DNA of 64,000 nt from Sulfurimonas sp. (GTDB taxonomy: Bacteria; Campylobacterota; Campylobacteria; Campylobacterales; Sulfurimonadaceae): assembly GCF_028694605.1 (NCBI RefSeq), contig NZ_JAQVKP010000008.1, positions 51,908-115,907 of the forward strand, given 5' to 3'. Positions 17,426-25,444 of the stretch are shown here, in pieces. The position numbers were made by a program, and so were the translations under genes. The notes under the pieces are model-generated. The model saw only the letters and a program-made list of their open reading frames with translations. It was not told the DNA's origin and searched no databases. Position 1 is the first letter of the stretch. Every line of letters starts with the position of its first letter.

Positions 17426-17812
17426 ATGGCGCAAGCAGAACAAGTAAAAGATTTGGGCTCAAAGCCTCTAACAATTGCAGATGTGCAAGAGCAAACTCGT
17501 ATTTATCTTGAGAGATTAAATACAAATAAAATTTTGATTGCTGGAAAGATTAAGGAAAAAAGAGTTAGCGAGCCACGTTTAAAAATTGATAAAAAAACTG
17601 GTGAGGTTATTTTGGACGAAGATGGTAAGCCTCAGTATTGGAATCCGTATTATACGGTTGTTATCGCTTTTGAAGGTGGCGAAATGTCTATTAACGTAAA
17701 ATCTGATTGGCATGAGATGTTTGATGTCGGTATGCGTGTTTTGTTTGAAGGTTCATTTGGTCTTTCGTTTGGAAACATATCTCCTGTCTTTCATAAATAT
17801 ACTATTTTGTAA
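17426..17812 (+). CDS. Probable ssDNA-binding protein of the element
   Basis: A 128-residue protein preceded by AAGGATG before the ATG. After a charged N-terminal region (about residues 1-35) come alternating strands (KILIAGKIKEKRV, YYTVVIAFEGG, EMSINVKS, MRVLFEGSFGL), consistent with an OB-like fold such as filamentous phage gene V proteins. It sits two genes before the replication initiator, the usual place of an ssDNA-binding protein in small rolling-circle phages. The assignment is inferred from fold pattern, size and position, since I cannot see a diagnostic motif. Confidence 0.45.
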   Translation: MAQAEQVKDLGSKPLTIADVQEQTRIYLERLNTNKILIAGKIKEKRVSEPRLKIDKKTGEVILDEDGKPQYWNPYYTVVIAFEGGEMSINVKSDWHEMFDVGMRVLFEGSFGLSFGNISPVFHKYTIL

Positions 17813-17822
17813 GTTAAAAAAA

Positions 17823-18113
17823 ATGTCTTTCATGCAAGATTTAATTAATTTTGTTGACGGCGGTTCAAAAGTCAAATATTACGTTGACAATGTTACGTAT
17901 TATCCAAAGCCATTGAATACAGTTGATTTTTTTGAGCATGAATTCAAGCAGTTCTACAAAACTCCTTTCGGATGTTTTGTAGGCGTTTCTATTTCTCAAT
18001 TTGTTAGAGCTATTTCTGTTAGAGAGTTTGATATTATGAAAAATGATTACTTAAAAAATAAAAATAGTTCTGATAAGTTGATGGTGAGAAATCAACTTTT
18101 GTTTAGTTTTTAG
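17823..18113 (+). CDS. Hypothetical element protein (96 residues)
   Basis: I do not recognise it. The ATG at 17823 (MSFMQDLINF) lies ten bases after the previous stop. The longer frame that begins at 17712 runs inside the previous gene and is not credible as a start. The product is rich in aromatic residues (VKYYVDNVTYYPKP) with a helical C-terminal half. It lies between the probable ssDNA-binding gene and the initiator, so a role in replication is possible. Confidence 0.6.
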   Translation: MSFMQDLINFVDGGSKVKYYVDNVTYYPKPLNTVDFFEHEFKQFYKTPFGCFVGVSISQFVRAISVREFDIMKNDYLKNKNSSDKLMVRNQLLFSF

Positions 18114-18184
18114 TTTGCCCAAACGTGGTTTAACAAGGGGGCATAAATGGACATTTTTGCAAATTGATTATCAGGGGTTTTCAG

Positions 18185-19597
18185 ATGGTTAAAATTATTT
18201 CACAACATGTTGACACGTTGAAAGAACACTATTATATTTCTAGTGATATTGATGATGCAGATTTTAAAAAATATTTAGGTACTGTTGATGATTTGATATA
18301 TTTAAAAAAACAATCTCAAGAACGAGCAAACGAATACAATTCTGATAAAGTTATCGTCAATTTTGGCGTTCATAAATTTGAAGTTTTGCCTACGTCAATT
18401 TCTGGTTTTAGTGTTGTTCTTGTAAATAATGATATTACTATCGCTTTACGTAAAACAAAAAATAAAATTAATTCTTCGCCTTTAATGAAAGTTGAGTATC
18501 GTGCAGAATTTTTGGCACGTTATGGCTATGTTAAGTGCATTTCAATAGTTAATAATTTTGTAAAAATTCATTTGTTATCTTCATATCTTTTGAAAATACC
18601 TGAGATACATTTAGCATGTGATATTCAAGGTTACAACTTTACACATCTAGATTTTTATCGATTGCGTACGAGAGCAAGATTAGCACAAACGCATGAAGAT
18701 GTTAGTGAATTTGCTAAAGCTTCTGTCTATGGTGGTATTACATCGTTTAGCGGTTTCACGTTTGGTGGTGGTGATTATCATTTAAGAGTTTATAACAAAT
18801 CATTAGAGATTGATAAGAAAAAAGAGAAATCTTTTGTAAAAAGTTATCTTTGGCAAAATTGTTTAGATTATGATGAAAATAAAACTGTTTGGCGTATTGA
18901 AATTCAGTTTAGACGAGAGAAGCTAAAAAAATTAAAAAATGCAGATAGTTATAACTTTGATGATTACTTAACAGTTTTAAATAATATTCCCGCTCTGTTT
19001 GATAAGGCTTTGACTGATTTTAAGTTGCTTGATTTAGATGAGAAAACAGTTTTTAATCTTCTTCGTGGTAAGCGTACTTTGAGAGATGGTACTGAGAAAT
19101 TATTAACTAAATATGCTATGCAAAAGATATATCAAAGAGCTAATGTTCTTGATTTTTGGGAAGACATGAAAGTTTGGAATGGTTATCGAATGAGTGGTGT
19201 ATCAACTTCTTTTAAAGTACCGCAAAAAGGTTCTTTAGATTACGTTTCAAATAGTATTAAAAGTTTATTTTCTACTATGAGTAAGTATTATGGTTCAATA
19301 TCTCAAGATACTTTAATTCAAGCATTCAAAGATAGTAATTCGAAGAATTATCAAGATAAAGAAATCTCTTTGTTAGAAGATTGTATTAATAAACAGCTAG
19401 ACTGGTTCGAAAAGATAGATTATTGCAGATTTAACGGCGTCGTTTCGGTTCCTGACTATCAAGATTTAGAGAGAAGCATATATACAACTGTTTATAAAGC
19501 TAGTGATAGCGTTTATGATGTTCTATATAGTCCTGAATTGGTAGAAAAATTGGATTCTAGAGCTTTATTTCATAATAAAGGAGGTGTTTCTATATAA
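18185..19597 (+). CDS. Rolling-circle replication initiator (Rep_trans/RstA-like)
   Basis: A 470-residue protein. Internal segments resemble the Rep_trans family (RstA of CTX phage and related plasmid initiators): the strand-acid pattern LACDIQGYNFTHLDFY, then a Gly-rich FTFGGGDYHLRVYNKSLEI and WRIEIQFRREKLK. In that family these build the metal-dependent nicking site. The ATG at 18185 follows AGGGGTTTTC, so it is preferred over the frame start at 18164. The C-terminal 200 residues are helical and unassigned. It would nick the double-stranded origin and start ssDNA synthesis. The stop codon abuts the endolysin ATG, and AAAGGAGGTG near its end is the ribosome site for that gene. Confidence 0.75.
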   Translation: MVKIISQHVDTLKEHYYISSDIDDADFKKYLGTVDDLIYLKKQSQERANEYNSDKVIVNFGVHKFEVLPTSISGFSVVLVNNDITIALRKTKNKINSSPLMKVEYRAEFLARYGYVKCISIVNNFVKIHLLSSYLLKIPEIHLACDIQGYNFTHLDFYRLRTRARLAQTHEDVSEFAKASVYGGITSFSGFTFGGGDYHLRVYNKSLEIDKKKEKSFVKSYLWQNCLDYDENKTVWRIEIQFRREKLKKLKNADSYNFDDYLTVLNNIPALFDKALTDFKLLDLDEKTVFNLLRGKRTLRDGTEKLLTKYAMQKIYQRANVLDFWEDMKVWNGYRMSGVSTSFKVPQKGSLDYVSNSIKSLFSTMSKYYGSISQDTLIQAFKDSNSKNYQDKEISLLEDCINKQLDWFEKIDYCRFNGVVSVPDYQDLERSIYTTVYKASDSVYDVLYSPELVEKLDSRALFHNKGGVSI

Positions 19598-19963
19598 ATG
19601 GCTTATGATTTTGGAAGATATTTCAAGCCTAAAGAGTTTGAATGCGGTTGCGGATGTGGTGGTCTTGATATCAGTCAAAAACTAGTAGATAGATTAAATA
19701 CTGCTAGGGAGTTGCTAAAGCAACCTATCGTAATAAATAGCGGTTTTAGATGTTTAGAGCATAATAGAAAAATTGGCTCTGAGGATAGTTCCGCACATGT
19801 TAAAGGTCTTGCAGTTGATATTAGAGCAATAGATAGTAATTACCGTTACAAATTGCTAAATGTCTTGTTTTTTTGTGGTTTTTTTCGCATCGGTATTGAT
19901 AAGGATTTTATACATATTGATATTGATGAAAGTAAACCTCAAAAAGTTACTTTTTTATATTAA
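19598..19963 (+). CDS. M15-type peptidase, probable endolysin
   Basis: A 121-residue zinc DD- or L,D-peptidase of the Peptidase_M15_3 type. Zinc ligands are His67 and Asp74 in SSAHVKGLAVDI and His106 in FIHIDID. The conserved NSGFRCLEHN region precedes them and a Cys-rich ECGCGCGG lies near the N-terminus. It has no signal peptide, so release would need a holin or membrane leakage. Such peptidases cut peptidoglycan cross-links in small ssDNA and tailed phages alike. The start follows the very strong ribosome site AAAGGAGGTG. Its presence suggests lytic release of virions, unlike classic filamentous phages. Confidence 0.85.
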   Translation: MAYDFGRYFKPKEFECGCGCGGLDISQKLVDRLNTARELLKQPIVINSGFRCLEHNRKIGSEDSSAHVKGLAVDIRAIDSNYRYKLLNVLFFCGFFRIGIDKDFIHIDIDESKPQKVTFLY

Positions 19964-19984
19964 AAATAAAGGATTTAAAAAAAA

Positions 19985-20176
19985 ATGTTTACTTTTCAAT
20001 GGTTAATGCCGCTAGTTTTTGATTTAATTAGAGGTTACATTAATTCAACATCATCTAAGAGTGATGATGAAGTTTTGTCGATTATACAATATGGTGCTAG
20101 TTATCTAGCTAACAAAGATAATAACACGCTGTCTAAGTATGATGCTGATTTGTTATTAAAAAAAGAAATGAAATAA
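19985..20176 (+). CDS. Small element protein, holin-like candidate (63 residues)
   Basis: A 63-residue product with a hydrophobic N-terminal stretch (FQWLMPLVFDLI) and a polar, charged C-terminus ending LLLKKEMK. It follows the endolysin by 21 bases with AAAGGA upstream of the ATG. Position next to an endolysin and size would fit a one-segment holin, but the hydrophobic stretch is short, so this is only a suggestion. Confidence 0.5.
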   Translation: MFTFQWLMPLVFDLIRGYINSTSSKSDDEVLSIIQYGASYLANKDNNTLSKYDADLLLKKEMK

Positions 20177-20192
20177 AAGAGGATTAAAAAAA

Positions 20193-20714
20193 ATGTTAAC
20201 ATTAAGAGAAATAAAAGGCTCTGTACTTACTCATGCCGAAATGGATTCAAATTTTAAGGAAGTTTTAAAATTGCAAAATTTTCTTAATATTATATTGAGT
20301 GTTAGTTCTTCACCTATGGTAGATGTTCTTTCAGGTTCTGACTTAATTAATTTAAGTGAATCAAATTATAATGATTCTGTTACTTGTATTAAGACTTTTG
20401 ATTCAGTATTTAAAAGCGTTGTTATGCTAGATTTTAATACTGTTCAGTCTAAGCAGTTTGACTTTACTGCTACAATGTATGACTTGTCAAGTGTTCAAAA
20501 TATAAATACTGCTAATAGTCGTCTTGTTTTTTTTGATGAAAATTTTAGTTTTATTTCTAGTTTAGATTTGTTGCCAAACGCTACAAATGATGCTTATTTT
20601 GTTAGTTTAGATATGTCTGCATATTCTAATCTTCGCTATTCTTTGTTTTTTATACAGAGTGATATTGAGCAGATGGAAGCAAATTTTACTGTCAATCAGA
20701 TTATTGTTGGTTAG
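20193..20714 (+). CDS. Fibre- or spike-like virion protein (173 residues)
   Basis: The N-terminus contains REIKGSVLTHAEMDSNFKEV. The LTHAEMDxNF pattern is common near the start of phage tail-fibre and other receptor-binding proteins. The rest is Ser/Asn/Asp-rich and beta-prone, without a transmembrane helix, as expected for an exposed virion protein. GAGGA lies before the ATG. It sits in a run with the next gene, which is similar in composition. The receptor role is inferred from the N-terminal motif. Confidence 0.5.
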   Translation: MLTLREIKGSVLTHAEMDSNFKEVLKLQNFLNIILSVSSSPMVDVLSGSDLINLSESNYNDSVTCIKTFDSVFKSVVMLDFNTVQSKQFDFTATMYDLSSVQNINTANSRLVFFDENFSFISSLDLLPNATNDAYFVSLDMSAYSNLRYSLFFIQSDIEQMEANFTVNQIIVG

Positions 20715-20723
20715 GTTTGAATT

Positions 20724-21200
20724 ATGAGTGAGAATTATGTTGAAGCAAATTATACTGAACTTGATTATGTCGTAGGCGATTCTGTATCTACTGTGGTTTG
20801 TGATTTGTCTTTGGTTAGTTCAAAAATCGATAGTAATTCAGTCGATTTGAAAACAATATTAGATAATTTTAATAGTATGCTAAGCGTTGTAAATAATAGT
20901 TTTTCATCATTGCATGCAAATATTTTTAATTTGCTAGCTAAAGTAGAAAATAATACAAGTGATTTGATAAATATTAAATCATATTTATTTTCTAATAATT
21001 TTATTTCGCTTAATGGAAACGGTTGTGAGTTTCTGGACGGCACTAATGTCAAAGTTGCAGGTCGTGACGTCGTCTATAGTGTTGCAAGAAGTTTTGTATC
21101 TTTATATTCCGACAACGGCTATACAGTGCATTATGACTTAGTTTCTGACGACGGTTACAAATTAACAGTTCCAGAAGCACTCTTGACAAAATATGTGTAG
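20724..21200 (+). CDS. Second fibre-like element protein (158 residues)
   Basis: I do not recognise a family. Residues 25-85 form an extended, heptad-like helix (SSKIDSNSVDLKTILDNF and following), and the C-terminal 60 residues are a compact beta-prone domain ending EALLTKYV. A coiled-coil stalk with a C-terminal knob is a common fibre design. It starts nine bases after the previous gene. A role at the virion surface is inferred from architecture and neighbour. Confidence 0.5.
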   Translation: MSENYVEANYTELDYVVGDSVSTVVCDLSLVSSKIDSNSVDLKTILDNFNSMLSVVNNSFSSLHANIFNLLAKVENNTSDLINIKSYLFSNNFISLNGNGCEFLDGTNVKVAGRDVVYSVARSFVSLYSDNGYTVHYDLVSDDGYKLTVPEALLTKYV

Positions 21201-21210
21201 GCGGTGTAGA

Positions 21211-21354
21211 ATGTTCAAAAAGTATAAAGGTTGTTTTTATGGAAATGCTTTTAAAAGTTTTAAATTCAGTTCACTTGTGGCGAGGTATTGCCATAGGTTC
21301 TTTATTGGCTATAATAGTAAATTGCAAATAGTTTCATGTAGTAGGGGCTTTTAA
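21211..21354 (+). CDS. Small basic protein (47 residues), overlapping frames
   Basis: The frame from the ATG at 21211 gives a basic, Cys-containing product (begins MFKKYKGCFYGNAFKSFKF) whose TAA overlaps the ATG of the next gene (TAATG), which suggests coupling. A second frame inside it (21239-21331) encodes a short membrane peptide, so the true product here is uncertain. The frame is conserved in copy 2, but the copies are identical and so carry no information. Confidence 0.4.
   Translation: MFKKYKGCFYGNAFKSFKFSSLVARYCHRFFIGYNSKLQIVSCSRGF
21239..21331 (+). CDS. Possible 30-residue membrane peptide in an overlapping frame
   Basis: Begins MEMLLKVLNSVHLW and continues into a hydrophobic stretch (GIAIGSLLAIIVNC), enough for one membrane helix. 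It lies in the +2 frame of the 47-residue ORF. A tiny membrane peptide is common in small phages, but there is no clear ribosome site. It is an alternative to the 47-residue product. Confidence 0.3.
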   Translation: MEMLLKVLNSVHLWRGIAIGSLLAIIVNCK

Positions 21355-22580
21355 TGGTGGCTCCACTGCTTGTTCCCATTTTTGAGGCTTTAGCCGCTGG
21401 TGCTGCTTATGAAGTTGTAAACAATTATATAACTCGCTCAGTAAATCCAAAAGGCGCACCTGATATAAATCCTATCCCGACATCAAAACCAAAAACTGCT
21501 ACTATTGCAAGTAAAAAGCAAAATTTAGCTAATTTTGCTATGGGTGTTTCTTGTATGTTGTCTGATGCAACTACTTCTACTATAGAATCTACTACGAAAG
21601 GTGTTGCGAATGCAGAATCTATCTCAGTTGAGCAACGCACTAAAACTACACAGCTGTTGGATAATTCTTCTGCAAGTCCATTGTTGACAAATCAAGTTTT
21701 CATTAAAGATAGTATTGACAAATTAATTGACGCTATCAATACAAGTTCCTTAGTTACTGCTTCCGTTTTCGGAACTCTTGATGTTAATTTGTCTGTTATC
21801 GGTGCTTCGTTAGCTTCAATTTCTGCTACTCTTATAGATGTATCAGAAAATTATCAAGAAGATTTAACAAACACTGGTGATACTCCATATATAAATACTT
21901 CTGACTATTATAAGATGTTGTCAAGTTCTGGCGTTTCTGCTGACGAGGTTTCAAGATTACAAACAGCTGAAAATGCTTATATTGAAACTATGAGAAGTCA
22001 AGGTGCGAGTTATTCAGATATTAAAAAAGCTTTAATTAGTTGGCGTCAACAAAATGTTCCATCATCAGCTCAGCAAAAAATTGATGATGATATTAACGGT
22101 CTTTCGAGTGGTATAACTTATAAAACTGTTATACGTTCAACTACGAGCGGTGAAAATTTAACTGAATATATCCCTAGTAATTCTTCTGTTAGTTCTGTTG
22201 CAAGTGTTTTAGAAGCACCATATTTAGAAGAGTGGGCAAATTCTCAAAAATTAATAAATGACGGTATTTTGACTTTCGGTTCTGATATCGTTGGTCGTTC
22301 ATACAGTGCAAGAACGCAAAAAGATGAATACGCAATTACTCAAACTGAAATTAGAGATTTGGACGGTAATGTAGTTGCCATAATGAAGCCTGTTGAAATT
22401 CAAGCAGTGAAAAATTCTACTGACGCTAGACTTAGAACTGATATGAATAATTTAGAGTTTGATAATGATGATTTTGATATGAGCTTAACTCCTGATTTAG
22501 ACTTGTCAAAGCTCTTTCAGTTTGATAAGAAATCAACTCGTTTAAACGATATTGTTTCGTCTTTGGGAGGTTCTATTTGA
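21354..22580 (+). CDS. Large element protein (408 residues), possible structural/pilot protein
   Basis: The largest non-replication protein of the element. It starts with a hydrophobic helix (PLLVPIFEALAAGAAYEVV) and then a region rich in Ser, Thr, Ala and Asn with helical stretches. Around residue 200 is a helix-rich part (SADEVSRLQTAENAYIETM), and near residue 330 a short domain (YAITQTEIRDLDGNVVAIM). No ATPase or known capsid motif is visible. Membrane-inserting minor virion or DNA-pilot proteins of small phages have such a layout, but this is a guess. Its stop overlaps the TTG start of the next gene. Confidence 0.6.
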   Translation: MVAPLLVPIFEALAAGAAYEVVNNYITRSVNPKGAPDINPIPTSKPKTATIASKKQNLANFAMGVSCMLSDATTSTIESTTKGVANAESISVEQRTKTTQLLDNSSASPLLTNQVFIKDSIDKLIDAINTSSLVTASVFGTLDVNLSVIGASLASISATLIDVSENYQEDLTNTGDTPYINTSDYYKMLSSSGVSADEVSRLQTAENAYIETMRSQGASYSDIKKALISWRQQNVPSSAQQKIDDDINGLSSGITYKTVIRSTTSGENLTEYIPSNSSVSSVASVLEAPYLEEWANSQKLINDGILTFGSDIVGRSYSARTQKDEYAITQTEIRDLDGNVVAIMKPVEIQAVKNSTDARLRTDMNNLEFDNDDFDMSLTPDLDLSKLFQFDKKSTRLNDIVSSLGGSI

Positions 22581-23326
22581 GCATCGGTGCGATTGGTCAA
22601 AATTCAGTAAGTGAGTTTTTTGAAGATTTAACATACCAGGTTGGCTACAATGAAGCACGCTCACAAGTTCAAAATCTTGTTAAAGATGTTGAGAGTGACG
22701 CGGTTAAAAGTGCTCTTGAAAGTTCTATGAACATTCTTACTATGGGTTTAATGATGCTTTTAATTAGGTCTCAAGAAGATTTTGTTCAAAAAGTGTTTAC
22801 TCTCGCTCAAGGTTTAGTTGTTATTGCTTTAGCTTCGGATTTTGCGCAAAAAACTAAAAATAAATTGCAGAATTTTCGAGGCTTTAAATTTTTAAAAAAG
22901 TTTGAACTCTTTCAAAAATCATATGCTGATAGAGTTGCAACTGCTCAACTTGTTTTGGACGGTGCAAATGCTCATTTTAGTGCTGAACGTTTAACGCAAA
23001 ACGAGGGTAGCACTATTGATAGTGTAATAAGACAAAAAGAACATATCGTTAACCGTGAATCATTTCATTTGAATGTCGCTGATAAGATGGCTAGTAGATA
23101 TAACGATACTCTGCTTTTTAAAATGTTTACAAAATCGTTTACTTCAAATGATGAAACTATGATAAAGCGTATTTTAGGACGTGACACTGCATCGTCTATA
23201 ACTGCTGACGAGTTGAATCATGTTGCTGACTTCATGTACGTTACGGATTCCGCTGGTCACGTAACTGGTCTTAGCGAGCAGTTCTTAACTTTGTTGAATG
23301 GCTTAGGCTATGTTTATAATAAATAA
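22577..23326 (+). CDS. Membrane-associated element protein (249 residues)
   Basis: Starts at TTG (MSIGAIGQNSVSEFF) inside the previous stop (TTGA), with GGGAGG upstream, so it is translationally coupled to the 408-residue protein. Residues 50-80 contain a hydrophobic segment (MNILTMGLMMLLI) and a second near FTLAQGLVVIALASDFA, which could form one or two membrane helices. The remainder is helical and charged. I do not recognise a family. Coupling suggests that the two proteins form a complex. Confidence 0.6.
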   Translation: MSIGAIGQNSVSEFFEDLTYQVGYNEARSQVQNLVKDVESDAVKSALESSMNILTMGLMMLLIRSQEDFVQKVFTLAQGLVVIALASDFAQKTKNKLQNFRGFKFLKKFELFQKSYADRVATAQLVLDGANAHFSAERLTQNEGSTIDSVIRQKEHIVNRESFHLNVADKMASRYNDTLLFKMFTKSFTSNDETMIKRILGRDTASSITADELNHVADFMYVTDSAGHVTGLSEQFLTLLNGLGYVYNK

Positions 23327-23337
23327 GAGGTGAAAAA

Positions 23338-23469
23338 ATGGCTATAAATTGTGAAGAAGTTTCAGCTGAAGAGTTGAAAAGATTAAGAGATATTCAAAGA
23401 CTTTTACAGGCTTTAGTTCTTGCCCTGTATGGCACTTTAGATTCATTGCATTTGGAGGAGGTTTTGTAA
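23338..23469 (+). CDS. Small helical element protein (43 residues)
   Basis: A short frame with a good ribosome site (AGAGGTG) five bases before the ATG. The next gene starts directly after its stop (TAAATG). The product (begins MAINCEEVSAEELKRL) is a charged helix followed by a leucine-rich helix (LLQALVLALYGTL). Gene packing and ribosome site argue that it is real. Function unknown. Confidence 0.55.
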   Translation: MAINCEEVSAEELKRLRDIQRLLQALVLALYGTLDSLHLEEVL

Positions 23470-23970
23470 ATGATTTCTACTCTTTTTTGCTGTGAATCTT
23501 TTCTTTTGGATTATTTGTCGATTTATCAACCTGAGCATGAAGACCAGTTGTATCCTAAGGGAATGACTTTTGGTAATTCGTATGTACAACTTTTTTTTAT
23601 TGGTAATTTTCCTGGTTTTGATCCTATTGTACATCAGCTAGAAGTTTTTGTTGAGATTCCTTTTCGTGTTCTGTCTTCAGATGTTACTTCTTTTTGGAAA
23701 TTACCTAATTCTTTGCAAGTTCTTGGCTATTCTTATTATCGAGATTCTGAAAATCATCCTTTTTATGCTGATTACGTATTTACTCGTTGTGATATTGATG
23801 AGTTTATATCGCTTTTGCGTTTGTTGTTTGATAGCTATAACGGTCATTTAGGTAAAATATATTGTGTTTCTGATGAAACTTTTTATGACGTTTCATGTTC
23901 TTTAACTTTTGATATGTTTATGTCTTATGTTTATCCAAAACTAACTTTTTTGAGTACTCCTGATGCCTAA
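23470..23970 (+). CDS. Element protein of unknown function (166 residues)
   Basis: Preceded by GGAGGAGG seven bases before the ATG, the strongest ribosome site after that of the endolysin. The product is rich in Phe, Tyr and Cys (begins MISTLFCCESFLLDYL), without a clear transmembrane helix, and has a mixed alpha/beta pattern. It overlaps the next gene by eight bases. I do not recognise a family. Confidence 0.6.
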   Translation: MISTLFCCESFLLDYLSIYQPEHEDQLYPKGMTFGNSYVQLFFIGNFPGFDPIVHQLEVFVEIPFRVLSSDVTSFWKLPNSLQVLGYSYYRDSENHPFYADYVFTRCDIDEFISLLRLLFDSYNGHLGKIYCVSDETFYDVSCSLTFDMFMSYVYPKLTFLSTPDA

Positions 23971-24322
23971 ATACAGAATCCAATTAAAGCAAGGAAAGCG
24001 CACTATCGTTGAGCATGCAGAGTTTAAGTCGCTCTCTCATGCCTTAGATTTTTACAGCACGCTTTCGACTATGAAAGTAACTGAAATACTAAGAGTTGAA
24101 TATGAAGATTTGACTGAAAACATACCTATTGATGATATGAATTATAATTCACTTTTCAAAGGCTTTATAAAAAATGATGAAACTAGAATGAGTAAACAAG
24201 TTCTTCATCATAATATAAAATTGACTAAATCAAGTGATGATGTTTTTGCAAAGATTAAAGAATGTATGGACATTTCTGGCTTAAATGTCGATAGTGTTTA
24301 TTGTTCACTGTTTAAAAAGTAG
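23963..24322 (+). CDS. Element protein of unknown function (119 residues)
   Basis: The N-terminal part KYRIQLKQGKRTIVEHAEFKS looks like two beta strands followed by a helix (LSHALDFYSTL), a compact ferredoxin-like or minor phage-protein pattern. The C-terminal half is charged and helical. It overlaps the previous gene by eight bases and is followed by the Cys-rich protein gene after seven bases. Function unknown. Confidence 0.6.
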   Translation: MPKYRIQLKQGKRTIVEHAEFKSLSHALDFYSTLSTMKVTEILRVEYEDLTENIPIDDMNYNSLFKGFIKNDETRMSKQVLHHNIKLTKSSDDVFAKIKECMDISGLNVDSVYCSLFKK

Positions 24323-24329
24323 TTGAAAA

Positions 24330-24560
24330 ATGACACGTTCAGAAGCAAAACTATTTTTTCAACGTTTAGATATTAATCTTGATAATGATGAAGTTAGTTG
24401 TTTTAAATGTTGTAATCCACTCTATTATAAATCATATTCATATCGCTGTATAAATAATCATACTTATAATTACCAAACGCTTGTTTTTGAATATGCAAAG
24501 TTTTTAAATGATTTAAAAGAAGATGTAGCAGATAATAAAATTTGCTGTGTTCAATTTTAA
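24330..24560 (+). CDS. Small Cys-rich protein, possible zinc ribbon (76 residues)
   Basis: The segment VSCFKCCNPLYY followed by YRCINNHTYN gives a CxxCC...CxxxH arrangement that could bind one zinc ion. The rest is helical and acidic. It is the last gene before the large non-coding region. Nucleic-acid binding is possible but unproven. Confidence 0.55.
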   Translation: MTRSEAKLFFQRLDINLDNDEVSCFKCCNPLYYKSYSYRCINNHTYNYQTLVFEYAKFLNDLKEDVADNKICCVQF

Positions 24561-25087
24561 GCCTATTTTAAAAAAAATAGCACATTTTTTGAGGATTAAG
24601 TTTTTTTTTAAAGTCAAAAAGGCTACTGCTGTTTCTACATTGCGTAGCTTTCTTCCGTTCCCTTCATCGTCATACCGACTTTATAAATTTTTTAGCTTAG
24701 AATGTCCTTGTGTGGGACTTCGTCCCCCATAAGGACACTGTAAGCTAATAAAATTTAATAATCAAAGGTTGACTATGTAGGGTGCGGAAAAAAGTTGCGC
24801 TTTGGAGATTTTAGCTTTCTTTTGTTTAGCAGATTCAGATTTTGCTGTCTTAGTTTCTATCGGCGGTTATTGTTTTATGCGTTAAAAATTTGTAATGTTT
24901 GTTTTGAAAAAAAATAAATTACACACTCTTTAAAAAAGTGTTTACTTTATCCATTTAAAACCACGTTGAATAGTGCATTAAAAAAAAATTCTTCACACCC
25001 TGTGAAATAAAAAAAATAACTTCATACTTTCATCACTTTAAGCTACTTCACGTATCACTTAAAGAATAAAAAAAAAGGTTATCGCAA
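24561..25087 (+). other. Non-coding region of the element, candidate origin/packaging region
   Basis: About 527 bases without a credible gene (the 61-residue frame at 24547 runs into the hairpin and is rejected). It holds a very large hairpin (24692-24748), ACACT/AGTGT and TTCACA-CCC-TGTGAA (24992-25006) small hairpins after A-tracts, and a short-repeat stretch (CTTCA, CTTTCA, CACTT) at about 25020-25065 just before the late genes. In small rolling-circle phages the main non-coding region contains the origins and packaging signal, so this is the best candidate here. Confidence 0.55.
24692..24748 (+). repeat. Large three-tier hairpin (candidate origin or packaging signal)
   Basis: TTAGCTTA (24692-24699) pairs with TAAGCTAA (24741-24748). 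TGTCCTT (24703-24709) pairs with AAGGACA (24731-24737). GGGAC (24714-24718) pairs with GTCCC (24722-24726) around TTC. That is 20 pairs in three perfect blocks with small internal loops. There is no T-run directly after the stem, so it is less like a terminator than a nicking or packaging hairpin. Confidence 0.6.
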
Positions 25088-25441
25088 ATGATAAAGCAAA
25101 AGATAAACGGTAAAAGTGCCGGAACTGCTTATGCCGCTATGACTACGGCTGACTTTTCTTTACTTTCTCCTCTATTGGCTGGTGTAAGCGAATTATTTAT
25201 AAAAGTCGCTTCTGGTGGTACTGTTGCTAACATCGCAACTCCAAATTTTAGACGTTTTTCCGTCGGTAAAAAAAACATTGATGGTGTAACTATCTCGAAG
25301 GCTTTCACTCTTCCACATTGTAAAACAACTGTGAAGGATGATGATATTAGAACTCAAACGATTGGTTTGTTTGACGTAGATTACAATTCTTCTGTTAAGT
25401 GTGAATATTGTAATTCAATTGGTAATTCTAGTAGGGGGTAA
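25088..25441 (+). CDS. Late element protein (117 residues), candidate virion protein
   Basis: I do not recognise a family. The product is soluble, rich in Ala, Thr, Ser, Gly and Val, beta-prone (LFIKVASGGTVANI), with four cysteines near the end (PHCKTT, KCEYCNS). Gene and composition differ from the upstream cassette: codons are less AT-biased. It opens a set of three genes set apart by the non-coding region, as coat genes are in many small phages. A replication role is the alternative. Confidence 0.55.
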   Translation: MIKQKINGKSAGTAYAAMTTADFSLLSPLLAGVSELFIKVASGGTVANIATPNFRRFSVGKKNIDGVTISKAFTLPHCKTTVKDDDIRTQTIGLFDVDYNSSVKCEYCNSIGNSSRG

Positions 25442-25444
25442 TAA

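Noticed and set aside
17712..17822. Extended N-terminus of the 96-residue element protein
   Set aside because: This part lies in another frame of the ssDNA-binding protein gene; the ATG at 17823 gives normal gene spacing.
20765..21052. Minus-strand ORFs in the element (also 21425-21640 and the copies)
   Set aside because: They are shadows of plus-strand genes and have no ribosome sites; all element genes run on the plus strand.
23648..23851. 67-residue hydrophobic ORF inside the 166-residue gene (and copy at 32715)
   Set aside because: Fully nested in another frame of a gene with a strong ribosome site, and without one of its own.
24547..24732. 61-residue ORF after the Cys-rich protein gene (and its copy at 33614)
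   Set aside because: It starts inside the previous gene, has odd composition, no ribosome site, and ends inside the large hairpin.
24980..25070. CRISPR-like or iteron array in the element's non-coding region
   Set aside because: The short CTTCA/CACTT motifs are irregular in spacing and length, so they do not form an array.
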